Part shown: in pieces, positions 26,101 to 34,000 of the stretch
Layout of the letters: every line of letters starts with the position of its first letter
How positions within the stretch are numbered: the stretch's first letter is position 1
Assembly (NCBI GenBank): GCA_016212215.1
Contig: JACRGV010000034.1
Span: 1 to 37,138, forward strand
Length of the DNA: 37,138 nt
Direction of reading: 5' to 3'
Origin: Nitrospirota bacterium
GTDB taxonomy: Bacteria; Nitrospirota; 9FT-COMBO-42-15; HDB-SIOI813
Program-made: the position numbers and the translations under genes
The notes under the pieces: generated by a model
What the model saw: only the letters and a program-made list of their open reading frames with translations
What the model was told of the DNA's origin: nothing
Database searches by the model: none

Positions 26101-27256
26101 GACATACAATGCTGGGTCTGACGTCTTTCCTGAATATCTCCCTGTCATCCGCCCTTGCCTTCATCATCACGGCAAACCCGGAAAGCTGGGCAGCACGCTC
26201 GTCAATCTCAAGACCAAAAAGGTTCCTGGTCAGGATAAGCGCCGGGATGTCTTTTTCGCGGTATCCACGCTCAAGATAAATCAGTTTCAGGAGATCATAC
26301 GCCTCAACCAGGATATGGCCTGAGCCGCTGGCCGGGTCTATAACCGTCAACTCCTCAGGATTAAGCGCTGTCGGCGTGATTTCTTTGAGCCTGGCCTTTA
26401 CATCTTCATCCTGCAGGGCCGGCTCGATGTAATATTTCATCATGGATTTTATACCTGAAGCAGGATATGTAGAGAGCCATTTGGCGCCAAGAGAATTCTG
26501 TACCATATATTTAACAATCCAGTTCGGCGTAAAGAGCTGGGTGACCGCCGGGATGTCCTCAGTCCTATACGCCTTCTTTGCCTTCATAAGCGAGTCTTTT
26601 TTCTCAGAGATATAGAACTGATACAACCACCCGATGATCTCGACCTCTTTCCAGTCATCTTCCGGAATCTCGCTCACCATGTGCCGGATAACAGAATCAG
26701 TGTTGAGGAGATTGTCCGGCAGAAGAAGCTCAGTCGGGTCATCAAGCCGCTCAAAGAGAAACGGCATTGCCGCATTTAAGTCATTGCACTGGGCTATAAG
26801 AAGCCTGCGATATAATTCGTTCTCCTTACCGGCCGCCATTTTGAGCCTGATGATCTCCCCTCTCTCAAGACCGTCCAGCCGCTCAATAAATTGCGCCTTC
26901 TCAAGAATCTCCGGCTCAGCATGGCCTTCCGGATGACTTAGCACGCGATAGCCATGGGAGAGATAGCCGTTCACCTCCATAAAACGGATAGCAGCGATAC
27001 GATTAAACCATGTATAGGCAACCTCTTCAATGACCTGAGGGAATGAGGACTTATCAATCTGATCAAGAAGTGCCGTGCGCGCGGTCACAACCCCTTTTGG
27101 AAATGCCCGTCCTGTAATAAAAGCAAAATCTCCCTGGACAGTACAGGGCTCGGCCTTTTCCTTAGAGATGCCATAAAAGTGCACCCGCTCAGTAACCGCC
27201 TTTATGAACTCTAACCGCGCCGCAGGGGCATAAGTTTTAAGCCTGCCTTTATTCAT
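23126..27256 (-). CDS. pglX: BREX type 1 adenine-specific DNA methyltransferase PglX, carrying a large in-frame insert
   Basis: 1376 residues. The N6-adenine methyltransferase motifs are DPASGSGH (about 307-314, SAM binding) and NPPY (about 470-473, catalysis). PglX marks host DNA and defines the BREX recognition site. Residues about 964-1163 are a Gly/Ser/Thr-rich, low-complexity block with no family counterpart, encoded by a 7-mer-flanked insert at about 23768-24366. A shorter 7-mer patch encodes LSGEWLVASDEQ at about 905-916. Removing both leaves roughly 1165-1170 residues, close to the usual BREX-1 PglX. Flanking family sequence (GNKDFDRI before, YVPDEDGIIPITEREWF after) joins cleanly and in frame, so the gene is intact on paper. 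Confidence 0.95.
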   Translation of the reverse strand: MNKGRLKTYAPAARLEFIKAVTERVHFYGISKEKAEPCTVQGDFAFITGRAFPKGVVTARTALLDQIDKSSFPQVIEEVAYTWFNRIAAIRFMEVNGYLSHGYRVLSHPEGHAEPEILEKAQFIERLDGLERGEIIRLKMAAGKENELYRRLLIAQCNDLNAAMPFLFERLDDPTELLLPDNLLNTDSVIRHMVSEIPEDDWKEVEIIGWLYQFYISEKKDSLMKAKKAYRTEDIPAVTQLFTPNWIVKYMVQNSLGAKWLSTYPASGIKSMMKYYIEPALQDEDVKARLKEITPTALNPEELTVIDPASGSGHILVEAYDLLKLIYLERGYREKDIPALILTRNLFGLEIDERAAQLSGFAVMMKARADDREIFRKDVRPSIVCLKSSNGEVAHFKEAKELITLFENAMTYGSLIRVPSDLRRKLPEIGEIADRMKSGNMFEQKEAEIVTDLLKQADLLSRRYDCVIANPPYMGGKGMNATLKEFARSQYPDTKSDLFAMFIERGFEMAKDGIGHNAMVTMQSWMFLSSFEKCREFWLETKTIQSMAHLGARAFSTISGEVVTVTSFSSLNCHLKKYRPSFLRLIDGDEEEKRQGIINKSNLFNRTIQDDFKKIPGSPIAYWVSERFVSPFVNAKELIHDQTISDGQTKTGDNDKFLRQHWEVESNKVGVKEKWWQHPKGGTYRKWYGNVDWVIDWSEEARKHYRKDHVARILPEYLWGKKGISWTLITSGEVSFRTLEPNQIFNLAAPSLFFNDEINIPKCLGFLNTKYVAKLLKVINPTLNMNVGEVRCLPLLESIDSRLSEINQTVANCLSVSRKDWDSYETSWDFEKYPLLRKENRITDIARSYERYRDYCRQMTDQMKQLEEENNRIFIEAYGLQDELTPDVPIEEITLFANPHYRYRLSGEWLVASDEQKETELERRMLEDTMKELISYAVGCMMGRYSLDMPGLVYAHAGNKDFDRIVARGEWRVASGEGRGARGEWRGASGEGRWTREQPKNTNHSSLVTNHSPLTTRHFNAVTSEGGGDTDDKELQGYDRLAEGDGLSRTCISGNKTISERGTVRADESDTKGCGLGSIEYSGRAGKTINSGVQELPIHIQGFSGRSGDSDTSCSTFDLPVSADCRGSSCSSGGSKQDDQFINQQTCHSPLTTNHSPLVTRHLTYVPDEDGIIPITEREWFDDDAGCRFSRFIETAWDKKGLDANLDFIADAIGRKSGESGREVIRRYFADAFFKDHCQTYKNRPIYWLFSSGKEKAFQAIVYLHRYNEGTLSRMRTEYVLPLQTRIARQIEHLEKDRDAVSGSAANKIQREIIALRRQQAELLKFDELLRHYADKKIMLDLDDGVKVNYAKFGGLLADVKKIIGKDNDEQREDTE
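23768..24366 (-). mobile_element. 7-mer-bounded insert inside pglX carrying a four-helix-bundle gene
   Basis: The left border at 23768-23822 consists of GTGGCGA-type 7-mers (GTGGCGA, GTGACGA, GTGGTTA). The right side has the same 7-mers (about 24199-24254), then about 24272-24366 the inverse 7-mers (CACTCGC, CCCTCGC). The outer ends are thus inverted repeats of each other, and the right half can fold as a long hairpin. Between them lies one complete small gene. The insert interrupts PglX at a loop between conserved blocks and keeps its frame open. No transposase or reverse transcriptase is present. Confidence 0.75.
23803..24165 (-). CDS. Four-helix-bundle protein of the 23S rRNA intervening-sequence (IVP) family, nested in pglX
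   Basis: 120 residues from ATG 24165. Hallmarks of the family (TIGR02436-like) are [15 protein letters not shown] at the start, [27 protein letters not shown] in the middle, and [19 protein letters not shown]. The structure of relatives is a compact four-helix bundle, similar to the accessory protein Avd of diversity-generating retroelements. Function is unknown. The ribosome site GGAGGAGGAG, about 8 nt upstream, decides the ATG over an in-frame GTG at 24186. The reading frame is +1 relative to pglX on the same strand, and its last codons (LATRH) and TAA stop are made of the flanking 7-mers. It would be co-transcribed with BREX genes. Confidence 0.88.
   Translation of the reverse strand: [120 protein letters not shown]
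24508..24543. repeat. Short 7-mer patch within pglX
   Basis: About five 7-mers of the CACTCGC/CACTAAC type lie here, 140 nt from the larger insert. They encode LSGEWLVASDEQ in the pglX frame, replacing a short loop between NPHYRYR and ETELERR. They match the repeat type that bounds the large insert. Confidence 0.75.
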
Positions 27257-27259
27257 CTA

Positions 27260-27310
27260 ATAATAACCCCATCCCCACCCTATCCCTCCCCTTGAAGGGG
27301 AGGGTATCTG
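27260..27310. repeat. P1 palindrome between the AlbA_2 gene and pglX
   Basis: The hairpin CTCCCCTTGAAGGGGAG (about 27286-27302) is preceded by the CCCCATCCCCACCCTA arm. It lies in the 75-nt gap upstream of the pglX start, so it would be in the polycistronic message and forms most of the pglX leader. Confidence 0.75.
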
Positions 27311-27331
27311 GTAGCTGATTCTCACCCTTTC

Positions 27332-28834
27332 CTATCTTCGGATAACAAGCCAATGTCCACCTTTATCAGGGCCGACTCTTTTTAGAAGACCCATATCTTT
27401 TAATTTTGCAATATTATCCTGTATGTTACGAGAGGATATCCCAATTACGTCAGCCAATGCTTTTGCAGAGATAGCAGGATCTTTAACAATAGCTTCTACA
27501 ATTTTTCTCTGATTTGGAGTCAATCTTTCTACGACCTTTTCTACGACCTTTTCTACGACCTTCTCTACGACCTTCTCTACGACCCCTGCTTTCGCCCCAG
27601 GATGATTTCTAATCATTACCATAAAATACTCGCGGTCATCATCCGTTTCAAAAACAGGCGCCGGGGATCCATTCCTTTTTAAAGCCCGGCGAATCTTTGG
27701 AAATCCTGTACCACGGCCCTCAGTTAAATGAAGTTCTTTCAGGAAATCACCCAGACGGCTGTTACGATAACGATGAAAGGTAACGATTGGCTTATTTATA
27801 TTGTCTTTGCCAAGCGGAGGTAACGGACCCGGATAATTAAGTACCATCACACGGTCGGGATATACCCGCACTTCAACCGGCTCGCGTTCTTCATAACTGC
27901 GGTGATACACAGCGTTGACTAAAACTTCTTCCAGTGCCTCATACGGATAATTATAAAATCTGTCTGCTTCCGCCCGACCTGGTATCTTACGGACAAATTC
28001 CTTGATCACTGCATTCTTCAAATATCCAAGCGCAGAACGAACCTGCTGATGTACCGGACCGGTAAAAATCTTTTCCGAAAAAACATCGCCTACATCATCT
28101 TCAAACTCAACAATATCAATTCGCGCACGAGGAAAGAATTTCTCCGGATCATCACTGAAAAGCAACAGACCGATATTCTTAGGCTTTAAATATTCCGCCG
28201 GCCCCTGAGCTATATTCATCCGTAAACACAGGTCAGCAAACGGCAGCTTTGATACCTCGGCAGAAAGGGAGCTGCGGATTTCCGCCAGATATGACTGGAT
28301 CAGGATAATATTAAGATCATTCAAATCAGCGTTATGGTTAATGCGGTCATCAAATGGAATATTATTAGCAAGCTTTATTAAACCACGCTCTTCTGCCGTT
28401 GTCGGCAATTTGGTAACGGCATTACGACGGATGTAATATGCGTATTCAGCTCCTTTAGCCAAACTCACTGCAGCCTTATATGGGCGGCCATTTCCACCTG
28501 GAACCCAAACTATTAGGATGTCCCGCCTTTCAAAGTTCGTCACCTCAACTACAGGAAAATATTCTGGTCTCATCTTGTGAGATAGTCCCAAAATCTCTTT
28601 CTGAACCTTCACAATCTCTGACCGGGACAGTCCTTTAGGAGGAAAGACCGGAACGTTATCTTTCTCAGCCACGCCGATCACGATATAGCCGCCGCCCCAA
28701 TTATTGATATCATTGGCAAAGGCGCACATCGTATGCAAGACCGCTTCAGGATTCCATCCTTCCTTAAACTCAAGGCGTTCAGACTCCACTACACGACCAT
28801 GAAGTAATTCATAGATATTAATTGGTAATGCCAT
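27332..28834 (-). CDS. AlbA_2-domain protein with C-terminal winged helix, BREX accessory
   Basis: 500 residues. The N-terminal AlbA_2 domain is ESERLEFKEGWNPEAVLHTMCAFANDINNWGGGYIVIGV. The middle GHKL-like ATP-binding part shows ALEEVLVNAVYHRSYEEREPVEVRVYPDRVMVLNYPGPLP and EGRGTGFPKIRRAL. A VVEK tandem repeat (about 417-437) is followed by a DNA-binding winged helix (LTPNQRKIVEAIVKDPAISAKALADVIGISSRNIQDNIAKLKDMGLLKR). The start is ATG with AGGAG 7 nt upstream. It sits between brxC and pglX, where canonical BREX-1 has no gene. It may serve as the regulator of this locus, since no BrxR-type protein is evident. Confidence 0.83.
   Translation of the reverse strand: MALPINIYELLHGRVVESERLEFKEGWNPEAVLHTMCAFANDINNWGGGYIVIGVAEKDNVPVFPPKGLSRSEIVKVQKEILGLSHKMRPEYFPVVEVTNFERRDILIVWVPGGNGRPYKAAVSLAKGAEYAYYIRRNAVTKLPTTAEERGLIKLANNIPFDDRINHNADLNDLNIILIQSYLAEIRSSLSAEVSKLPFADLCLRMNIAQGPAEYLKPKNIGLLLFSDDPEKFFPRARIDIVEFEDDVGDVFSEKIFTGPVHQQVRSALGYLKNAVIKEFVRKIPGRAEADRFYNYPYEALEEVLVNAVYHRSYEEREPVEVRVYPDRVMVLNYPGPLPPLGKDNINKPIVTFHRYRNSRLGDFLKELHLTEGRGTGFPKIRRALKRNGSPAPVFETDDDREYFMVMIRNHPGAKAGVVEKVVEKVVEKVVEKVVERLTPNQRKIVEAIVKDPAISAKALADVIGISSRNIQDNIAKLKDMGLLKRVGPDKGGHWLVIRR
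27528..27592. repeat. 12-bp coding tandem repeat in the AlbA_2 gene
   Basis: Five near-identical 12-bp units (TCTACGACCTTT-type on the plus strand) encode VVEK-VVEK-VVEK-VVEK-VVER on the minus strand. Unit length is a multiple of three, so copy-number change alters linker length without frameshift. Related EKV-type repeats are common before the winged helix of this family. Confidence 0.85.
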
Positions 28835-28913
28835 AACATACTCCTGATCAATAAAACACTTGAAATCACTGGCTACAATGAATGTATAATGCGTACTACT
28901 TTATTTGATTTTT

Positions 28914-31900
28914 CTATTCAACCCTTATCCGCTTACCGTCTTTAATTGCCTTTTTAAACCTTCCGCTTAAATTATCTATAAACTCATCAACATCTGCATC
29001 AGATTCAAGGTACGGTTTGCTTGCCTCGCTGCGAATATGAACAATCTGCACCTCCCTGACCTGGTGGCCGCCTGCATCATTGGCAACTGTTTTGACCAGG
29101 CTGTTCATTTCTGCCACAAAGATATTCTTCGCCTCATCCGCAAGACGATTGATATTGGCGATACTCTCCTCGCTTTCAAGCCGCTCTCCAACAGAAGTGT
29201 AAGCCCTGCTGGTACGTTCTATGTCTTTGGGTAAAGCCTTAATACCCTCTGCTTCTTTAACGAACCGCTCTGCAAGAGTGGATATTACATTACTTGCTTT
29301 TCCCCTCGCATCAGCAAGTAGCTTGTCGTTGGCTTGATCTACCTTTTGTATCAGCGATGCGGCTTCACGAATGATGCCGTATGGTGCTGGTGCTGCCAGA
29401 ATATCCCGCATCCTTATCAATGCGGTTTTTATATCTTCGCTGTTTTCAAGATCAAAACTGTTTATCTCAAACCTCGCCATGGCATCACGTAATTCATCCC
29501 ATTGCGGGCGCTGTTTGATATAAAAACCATTTATGTCAGCAAATGTATTTGCGGCGGTTATAAGTCCATCACGGTTCTCTAATATACGCCCTATGAACTC
29601 AAAGCTGTCTTGACCGTCTAAGAGCAGTTCAACCAATCTCGATATTTCCTGAATATCTTTAAGCCCAGGGTATTTTCCGGTATCTGCAAGGGTCTTATGC
29701 TGGTTTATGGAATCCCGCCAACCTTCCAACTGCTGCCTCAGAAATTGATAAAGCGGCAGCTCCTTGTCAGACCCCATTTGTCCGAATACCTCCTGCCCCA
29801 GTCTGCGTGCCTTTTCAATATGCGCGACGTCAACCACTTTGCGCTGACGAACCGTTACCTTTTTCCAGTTGCTGGTCCGCGTGATCACTTCCGCCACCCG
29901 TCCGCGCTCAAGTATCCCTCCGCTAAAGAGAAACTGTATTTCTCCAAGACAATAGAGTTTAGCAAGTATAAGCGCCGTTTCCCACTCGTTCCATCCATAG
30001 GGACGAGCGGCAAAACGCTCGATGATATCGCCTGCAACCATCTGTTTGCTCTGCAGGACACATAATGAAATATAATCCCGCACCTCTCTTGCAGCCTTCG
30101 GATTATTGTCTGGAATGTTCATATCGAACACTCTTTGAGCGGTGTCATCATGACGCATCACTGACTGGATCTCTCCCTGAGGATTAGCAGACGGGTGTTC
30201 GATGTATCCCATTTTGGAAAAGCTGTTGTCTACAAGGTAATCCAGGGCATTATTGGACGCGATAAACGGGTCTTCTGCGTCTGCCCGCCATTCCCATCCA
30301 TTGATATAATATTCTGCCCGGCCCAAAAGTTCTTTGACGAGTTCTATGATCCTTCCCTTACGCTCCCGATTCTCTGACTTGCGCTCATCAAGGATCCGTT
30401 TTATCTCGGGGTTGCCTTCGTTTTTACGGGCTATATACTTTTCAGTCTTCAGAAATGTCTGTATTTCTTTCCCGAGAAGATCGCTATCCGGTAATTTAAT
30501 GACAATGCAGCCATTATCGTTAGTGCTCTCCCCGATACACCGGTGCGAACCAAAAAGGGAATATTCGTCATAAAATGCAGAGATGACGGAAATAGTCAGG
30601 CCGCGCTCAACACGTCCGCCGCAGACCTGTAAATCACACATCCTCAGGAGATCAAAATCTTTCCCGGTCTTTACGTAACGGTGTTTTTTGTCACCCCGAT
30701 AGATATCTTCAAAGATTATTTTACTCAATGTGCGGCTTTCATCGCCAAAGCCCAATTCCACATTCTTGATCTCGCGGCTGACATCCTGTTCTTCATTGGT
30801 AAGAAAATAATAATTCTCTCCACTTCTGGCGATGAGTGTTTCCTTCTCAAGCCTTAAAAGGGACTCTTCGATCTTTTTGCGGAGGATAAGACGATCTTCA
30901 TCAATGCCTTCTATGCATAAAGTAACGAGATTATCTACGTTACCTTTAACCTCCTGAATATAGCGGATCATAAACAGCGCCTTAAGTATGGAAATATCAT
31001 ACTCATGGAGCGACTTATTAAAACCGGCCTGATCAATCGTGCGCTTAACAGCGGTATCAAGGAAACTCTCAATAGAAGGATAGAACCAATAAATCGGGAC
31101 GAGGATACCTGCGTCTTTTGAAGCGGCCTGCTGTGCCGCGAACTGGAATGCATCCAGCATGGAGCGCTCTCCCCGGGAAAGGTGAAGCCCTGTCGCTCCG
31201 GCGCGGCGGATCGTCTCAAATACTTTTTGAATCAGCTTGAATTGATAGGGGACAAACGGGTAATTGCTCACGAATTCATCGGGATTGTTATAGGACGGAA
31301 GGGTCATGCCGGTATCCGATGTGAAGGTAAGCTGGTTTTTTAAGATATCGGCATTGGGTGTATATAGTTTCTTCAGTCCGGCTACGCAGTCGTCCTTCTT
31401 TTCCAGAAGCCGCCGCTGAATGACTTCGTCTGTATTTGAGCTTGATAAGGAGATACGCGTTTTGAACCTGCCCTGTATTTTTGAAAAGTCATTTGTGCGT
31501 GCATTACTAAGAGATCCCAGAACAGTGTCAATATCTTCCTGAGAGGTAACGACCACCCATGCCCTGCCTGCACAGACAACCCCCAGATTCTCAACTATCG
31601 TCTGAAGGCTTAGCATCAAATGCCCGTCACTGCCTATAAACTGCCCGATCTCATCTACAAAGAAGAATAACCTGTGCGATGGGCCTTTGGCATCAAGATA
31701 CTCCTTTACCCACCTGGCAAAATTCTCTACGGTCAGAGAAAAATCTGTCTCAGCATGGTCTATCCACCGGTGACACGACTCTTCGCTTTGTCCAAGCACT
31801 CTCGTGAGAGACTTTACGATCTCGTCCTGATTAAAGTGCCAGTCAACCCTTCGGTCTTCCCATTCTTCGTTAGTAAGTGCCGCATATTCCCGTTTGAAAT

Positions 31901-32459
31901 CCCCGAGCTGTTTCTTTTTATCGAGATAACGTTCCATGTGTGCGATATGCGGATGATCAGGGCTGTAGCCCTGAAGCTCATTTAATACTTTTAAGAAGAC
32001 TGACAGGATGGCTTCCCGGCCACGGGATTGATCTGCCTTGCTGTCAATATTGAACAGGATAGCGTCAATATCTTTACCGGCAACCCGCTTAACCGTTCCG
32101 GACAGCATGGCATCACTTATCTTTTCTTCAAAAAACTGCAATGCGGTTTTCTTTTTGCCGCCCATTTCAACAGACGTATTCGCAAATAAGTAATAAAGCG
32201 CTTTGATAAAATGCGACTTTCCAGAGCCAAAGAAACCGGACACCCAAACGCCTACCTTGCCAGCGGCGTCAGAGCTTATGGGATCGTCAACCGTATCAGC
32301 GTATACGGAGAAGAATCTGTCAAGATGGCCGGTTAACTCCTTCGTCAGCACAAGTTCGTCAAGCTCCTGATATATGGATGCCTCGTCTTTTTGCTCTGCC
32401 TTGATGACGCCGTTAATTGCGCGAAAGATGTCTTTTTTGAAAATTTCTTTGATTTTCAC
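28914..32459 (-). CDS. brxC: BREX P-loop ATPase BrxC
   Basis: An 1181-residue protein of the expected size for type 1 BrxC. Walker A GFFGSGKS lies at about 75-82 (VWVSGFFGSGKSHFIKALYYLF) and Walker B LFFFVDE at about 264-270 (LFFFVDEIGQFIG). The N terminus KEIFKKDIFRAINGVIKA is typical. BrxC is essential for BREX methylation and exclusion, and is thought to power assembly of the complex on DNA. The start is GTG at 32459. Its only ribosome-like stretch is the G-run of a nearby palindromic repeat about 10 nt upstream, so the exact start is somewhat uncertain. Confidence 0.95.
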   Translation of the reverse strand: MKIKEIFKKDIFRAINGVIKAEQKDEASIYQELDELVLTKELTGHLDRFFSVYADTVDDPISSDAAGKVGVWVSGFFGSGKSHFIKALYYLFANTSVEMGGKKKTALQFFEEKISDAMLSGTVKRVAGKDIDAILFNIDSKADQSRGREAILSVFLKVLNELQGYSPDHPHIAHMERYLDKKKQLGDFKREYAALTNEEWEDRRVDWHFNQDEIVKSLTRVLGQSEESCHRWIDHAETDFSLTVENFARWVKEYLDAKGPSHRLFFFVDEIGQFIGSDGHLMLSLQTIVENLGVVCAGRAWVVVTSQEDIDTVLGSLSNARTNDFSKIQGRFKTRISLSSSNTDEVIQRRLLEKKDDCVAGLKKLYTPNADILKNQLTFTSDTGMTLPSYNNPDEFVSNYPFVPYQFKLIQKVFETIRRAGATGLHLSRGERSMLDAFQFAAQQAASKDAGILVPIYWFYPSIESFLDTAVKRTIDQAGFNKSLHEYDISILKALFMIRYIQEVKGNVDNLVTLCIEGIDEDRLILRKKIEESLLRLEKETLIARSGENYYFLTNEEQDVSREIKNVELGFGDESRTLSKIIFEDIYRGDKKHRYVKTGKDFDLLRMCDLQVCGGRVERGLTISVISAFYDEYSLFGSHRCIGESTNDNGCIVIKLPDSDLLGKEIQTFLKTEKYIARKNEGNPEIKRILDERKSENRERKGRIIELVKELLGRAEYYINGWEWRADAEDPFIASNNALDYLVDNSFSKMGYIEHPSANPQGEIQSVMRHDDTAQRVFDMNIPDNNPKAAREVRDYISLCVLQSKQMVAGDIIERFAARPYGWNEWETALILAKLYCLGEIQFLFSGGILERGRVAEVITRTSNWKKVTVRQRKVVDVAHIEKARRLGQEVFGQMGSDKELPLYQFLRQQLEGWRDSINQHKTLADTGKYPGLKDIQEISRLVELLLDGQDSFEFIGRILENRDGLITAANTFADINGFYIKQRPQWDELRDAMARFEINSFDLENSEDIKTALIRMRDILAAPAPYGIIREAASLIQKVDQANDKLLADARGKASNVISTLAERFVKEAEGIKALPKDIERTSRAYTSVGERLESEESIANINRLADEAKNIFVAEMNSLVKTVANDAGGHQVREVQIVHIRSEASKPYLESDADVDEFIDNLSGRFKKAIKDGKRIRVE

Positions 32460-32461
32460 CT

Positions 32462-32561
32462 GAAAATAACCCCCCCATGCCCCCCCTTATACAAAGGGGG
32501 GGATTTTCATTCCACTTAGTGAGCCCATGGATCATGAATGTTTCATATTGACTCCATTTTT
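32462..32561. repeat. brxB-brxC spacer with degenerate palindrome
   Basis: CCCCCCCTTATACAAAGGGGGGG (about 32480-32502) forms a hairpin resembling P1. It is followed by a degenerate P2 edge unit (TTTTCATTCC...GATCATGAATG, about 32505-32542). The other BREX core genes abut closely, so this gap is a repeat insertion. Confidence 0.6.
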
Positions 32562-33131
32562 TTAAGGCACTAATCTAAAGGCCCTGTAGTAATTGTCCTC
32601 CGCCAGCAGGTCAAATAACCGAAATGACTGGCCGCTGTATTTCCCGGGATAAAACAGTACCACCGATGCATTGCCCGTAACGTTTTGAAGATTATTCAAA
32701 AGTGAATGCGCCCTGACCCAGGGCCAGATAGTACCGGTACCGCTGATAAATACAAGGTCACACTGCGCAAGATTATATTTCTCTGCAATGATGTTAACAA
32801 ACCGCTCCGGCTTAACAGCCGCAGACAATGCCTTCCACAATGCCGCCGACCCTTTCCCGCATTCCATGTCGTACGCCTTTTCTATATTCCCCCGCTCCGT
32901 CAGGTGCTCGATCATCAGATGGAACAATCTGACATGTCTAAATTTAATACCGGGATGATGTTTTTTAATCCGTTCTTCCATAAACAAAATATGCCCGCGC
33001 ATTTTTAATTCATCTTCCGGAAGATAATCAAAAACATAAAAAGGGATTTCACCGCTTAGTTTGTTTCTCTTCAGGAATCCATCGCTTGTTACTTCCGGTA
33101 AAATTGCATCTAATCTTTCCTGAAATGTCAT
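32562..33131 (-). CDS. brxB: BREX protein BrxB (DUF1788)
   Basis: 189 residues from the chosen ATG (MTFQERLDAILPEV). Recognisable DUF1788 features include EIPFYVFDYLPEDELKMR and LVFISGTGTIWPWVRAHSLLNNLQ, ending FYPGKYSGQSFRLFDLLAEDNYYRAFRLV. BrxB is a small core factor of type 1 BREX, required for defence, with no known catalytic motif. I chose ATG 33131 because AGGTGAG lies a few nt upstream and it overlaps the brxA stop as ATGA. A start at 33149 lies inside brxA without its own site. Confidence 0.92.
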   Translation of the reverse strand: MTFQERLDAILPEVTSDGFLKRNKLSGEIPFYVFDYLPEDELKMRGHILFMEERIKKHHPGIKFRHVRLFHLMIEHLTERGNIEKAYDMECGKGSAALWKALSAAVKPERFVNIIAEKYNLAQCDLVFISGTGTIWPWVRAHSLLNNLQNVTGNASVVLFYPGKYSGQSFRLFDLLAEDNYYRAFRLVP

Positions 33132-33724
33132 TTGCTCACCTGTATACATCTACAAACATACTCTTCATTATTCTTTATCAAATAGTCTATTACCTCAGGC
33201 ACGATTTCTACTCGCTTCAATCGCCAATCATGAGCGCTATGTAAATAGCCTGCTTCCACAAGAATTTTATGCACGACACTGCGCATCTTTTCCGCGGTTG
33301 ACGGCGGGAAATCCTCCATAAATGGGTCTCTTTGCTTGCATAAAACAATGAACTCGTCCCACAACGCCGGGGAAAGCCTGTCTTCCATCTTCCTGAATTG
33401 CTCACGAACAACAATATCCAAATAATCCCCTAAAATCCGGCAATGCTTAATCGCTGCCGCGAATACGGCCTGAGTTGCGAGTACAGCATCCCCGTCCCGA
33501 ACCATCTTCCAGAGTTCCGGAGTCATCAGCCCCAACCGAGCCCTTATGAATGACGCGACCCTTTTTGACGATGAGACGCTCAGCTTCTGCAGGATGTTCT
33601 TATTCTCAACAGCATCCTTCCATTCCTCGACTGAAACCTCCCTGATCATCAAATCTGCAATCTTTCTGCTTTCAGACACCAATAAGGCGCCTGCTGTTAT
33701 ATTGGCTTTATAAATTCCTTCCAT
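33128..33724 (-). CDS. brxA: BREX protein BrxA (DUF1819)
   Basis: 198 residues and first gene of the BREX operon. It shows the DUF1819 layout: ITAGALLVSESRKIADLM near the start, then a helical body with SSSKRVASFIRARLGLMTPELWKMVRDGD and WDEFIVLCKQRDPF. It resembles NusB/TrmB-like helical DNA-binding folds described for BrxA. AAGGAT lies before the ATG, and a sigma-70-type promoter is about 20 nt further up. The stop is shared with brxB as ATGA. Confidence 0.93.
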   Translation of the reverse strand: MEGIYKANITAGALLVSESRKIADLMIREVSVEEWKDAVENKNILQKLSVSSSKRVASFIRARLGLMTPELWKMVRDGDAVLATQAVFAAAIKHCRILGDYLDIVVREQFRKMEDRLSPALWDEFIVLCKQRDPFMEDFPPSTAEKMRSVVHKILVEAGYLHSAHDWRLKRVEIVPEVIDYLIKNNEEYVCRCIQVSK

Positions 33725-33748
33725 AATATCCTTATTTTAATACCCCTT

Positions 33749-33777
33749 ATAGTATCAAATGCTTATGAAGATGTGAA
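33749..33777 (-). promoter_or_regulatory. Predicted sigma-70-type promoter for the BREX operon
   Basis: On the minus strand, TTCACA (33772-33777) and TACTAT (33749-33754) are separated by 17 nt. The expected start near 33742 gives a leader of about 18 nt before brxA. The match is fair (five and four of six positions). Confidence 0.45.
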
Positions 33778-33949
33778 CAGTAATTCTATGAGAGAAAGCT
33801 TCTTGCCGTCATAGAGACCCGCACTATGAATTTTCTTTTTGGAGGTCAGAATAGCAGGATGATATTTATGAGTCAATTTAGATTTCGCCTTGGGTAGATT
33901 TCTCATAGGGCTAACCAATAAATTTGTCGTAGCCCCAAAGCCCCAATTT

Positions 33950-33961
33950 ACTTGTTGCACT
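33950..33961. repeat. 12-bp direct repeat at the right edge of the BREX island
   Basis: ACTTGTTGCACT is identical to 14436-14447. The two copies bracket the entire BREX cluster, 19.5 kb apart. It contains one half-site (TTGTTG) of the left-edge palindrome. Confidence 0.5.
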
Positions 33962-34000
33962 TTTTATTTGTATATGTTAGTTGTAATAGACGACAGGATA

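Noticed and set aside
23126-27256. pglX as a pseudogene broken by the insert
   Set aside because: The frame is open from start to stop and both flanks match the family in the same frame, so the gene is not broken on paper.
33908-33935. A tRNA-like fold suggested by GGGCTA...TAGCCC
   Set aside because: Only a single 6-bp stem is present, with no anticodon or T-arm features.
33763-33960. A 65-codon open frame on the minus strand upstream of brxA
   Set aside because: It has a GTG start without ribosome site, no family resemblance that I recognise, and overlaps the candidate brxA promoter at its end. It is too short to call.
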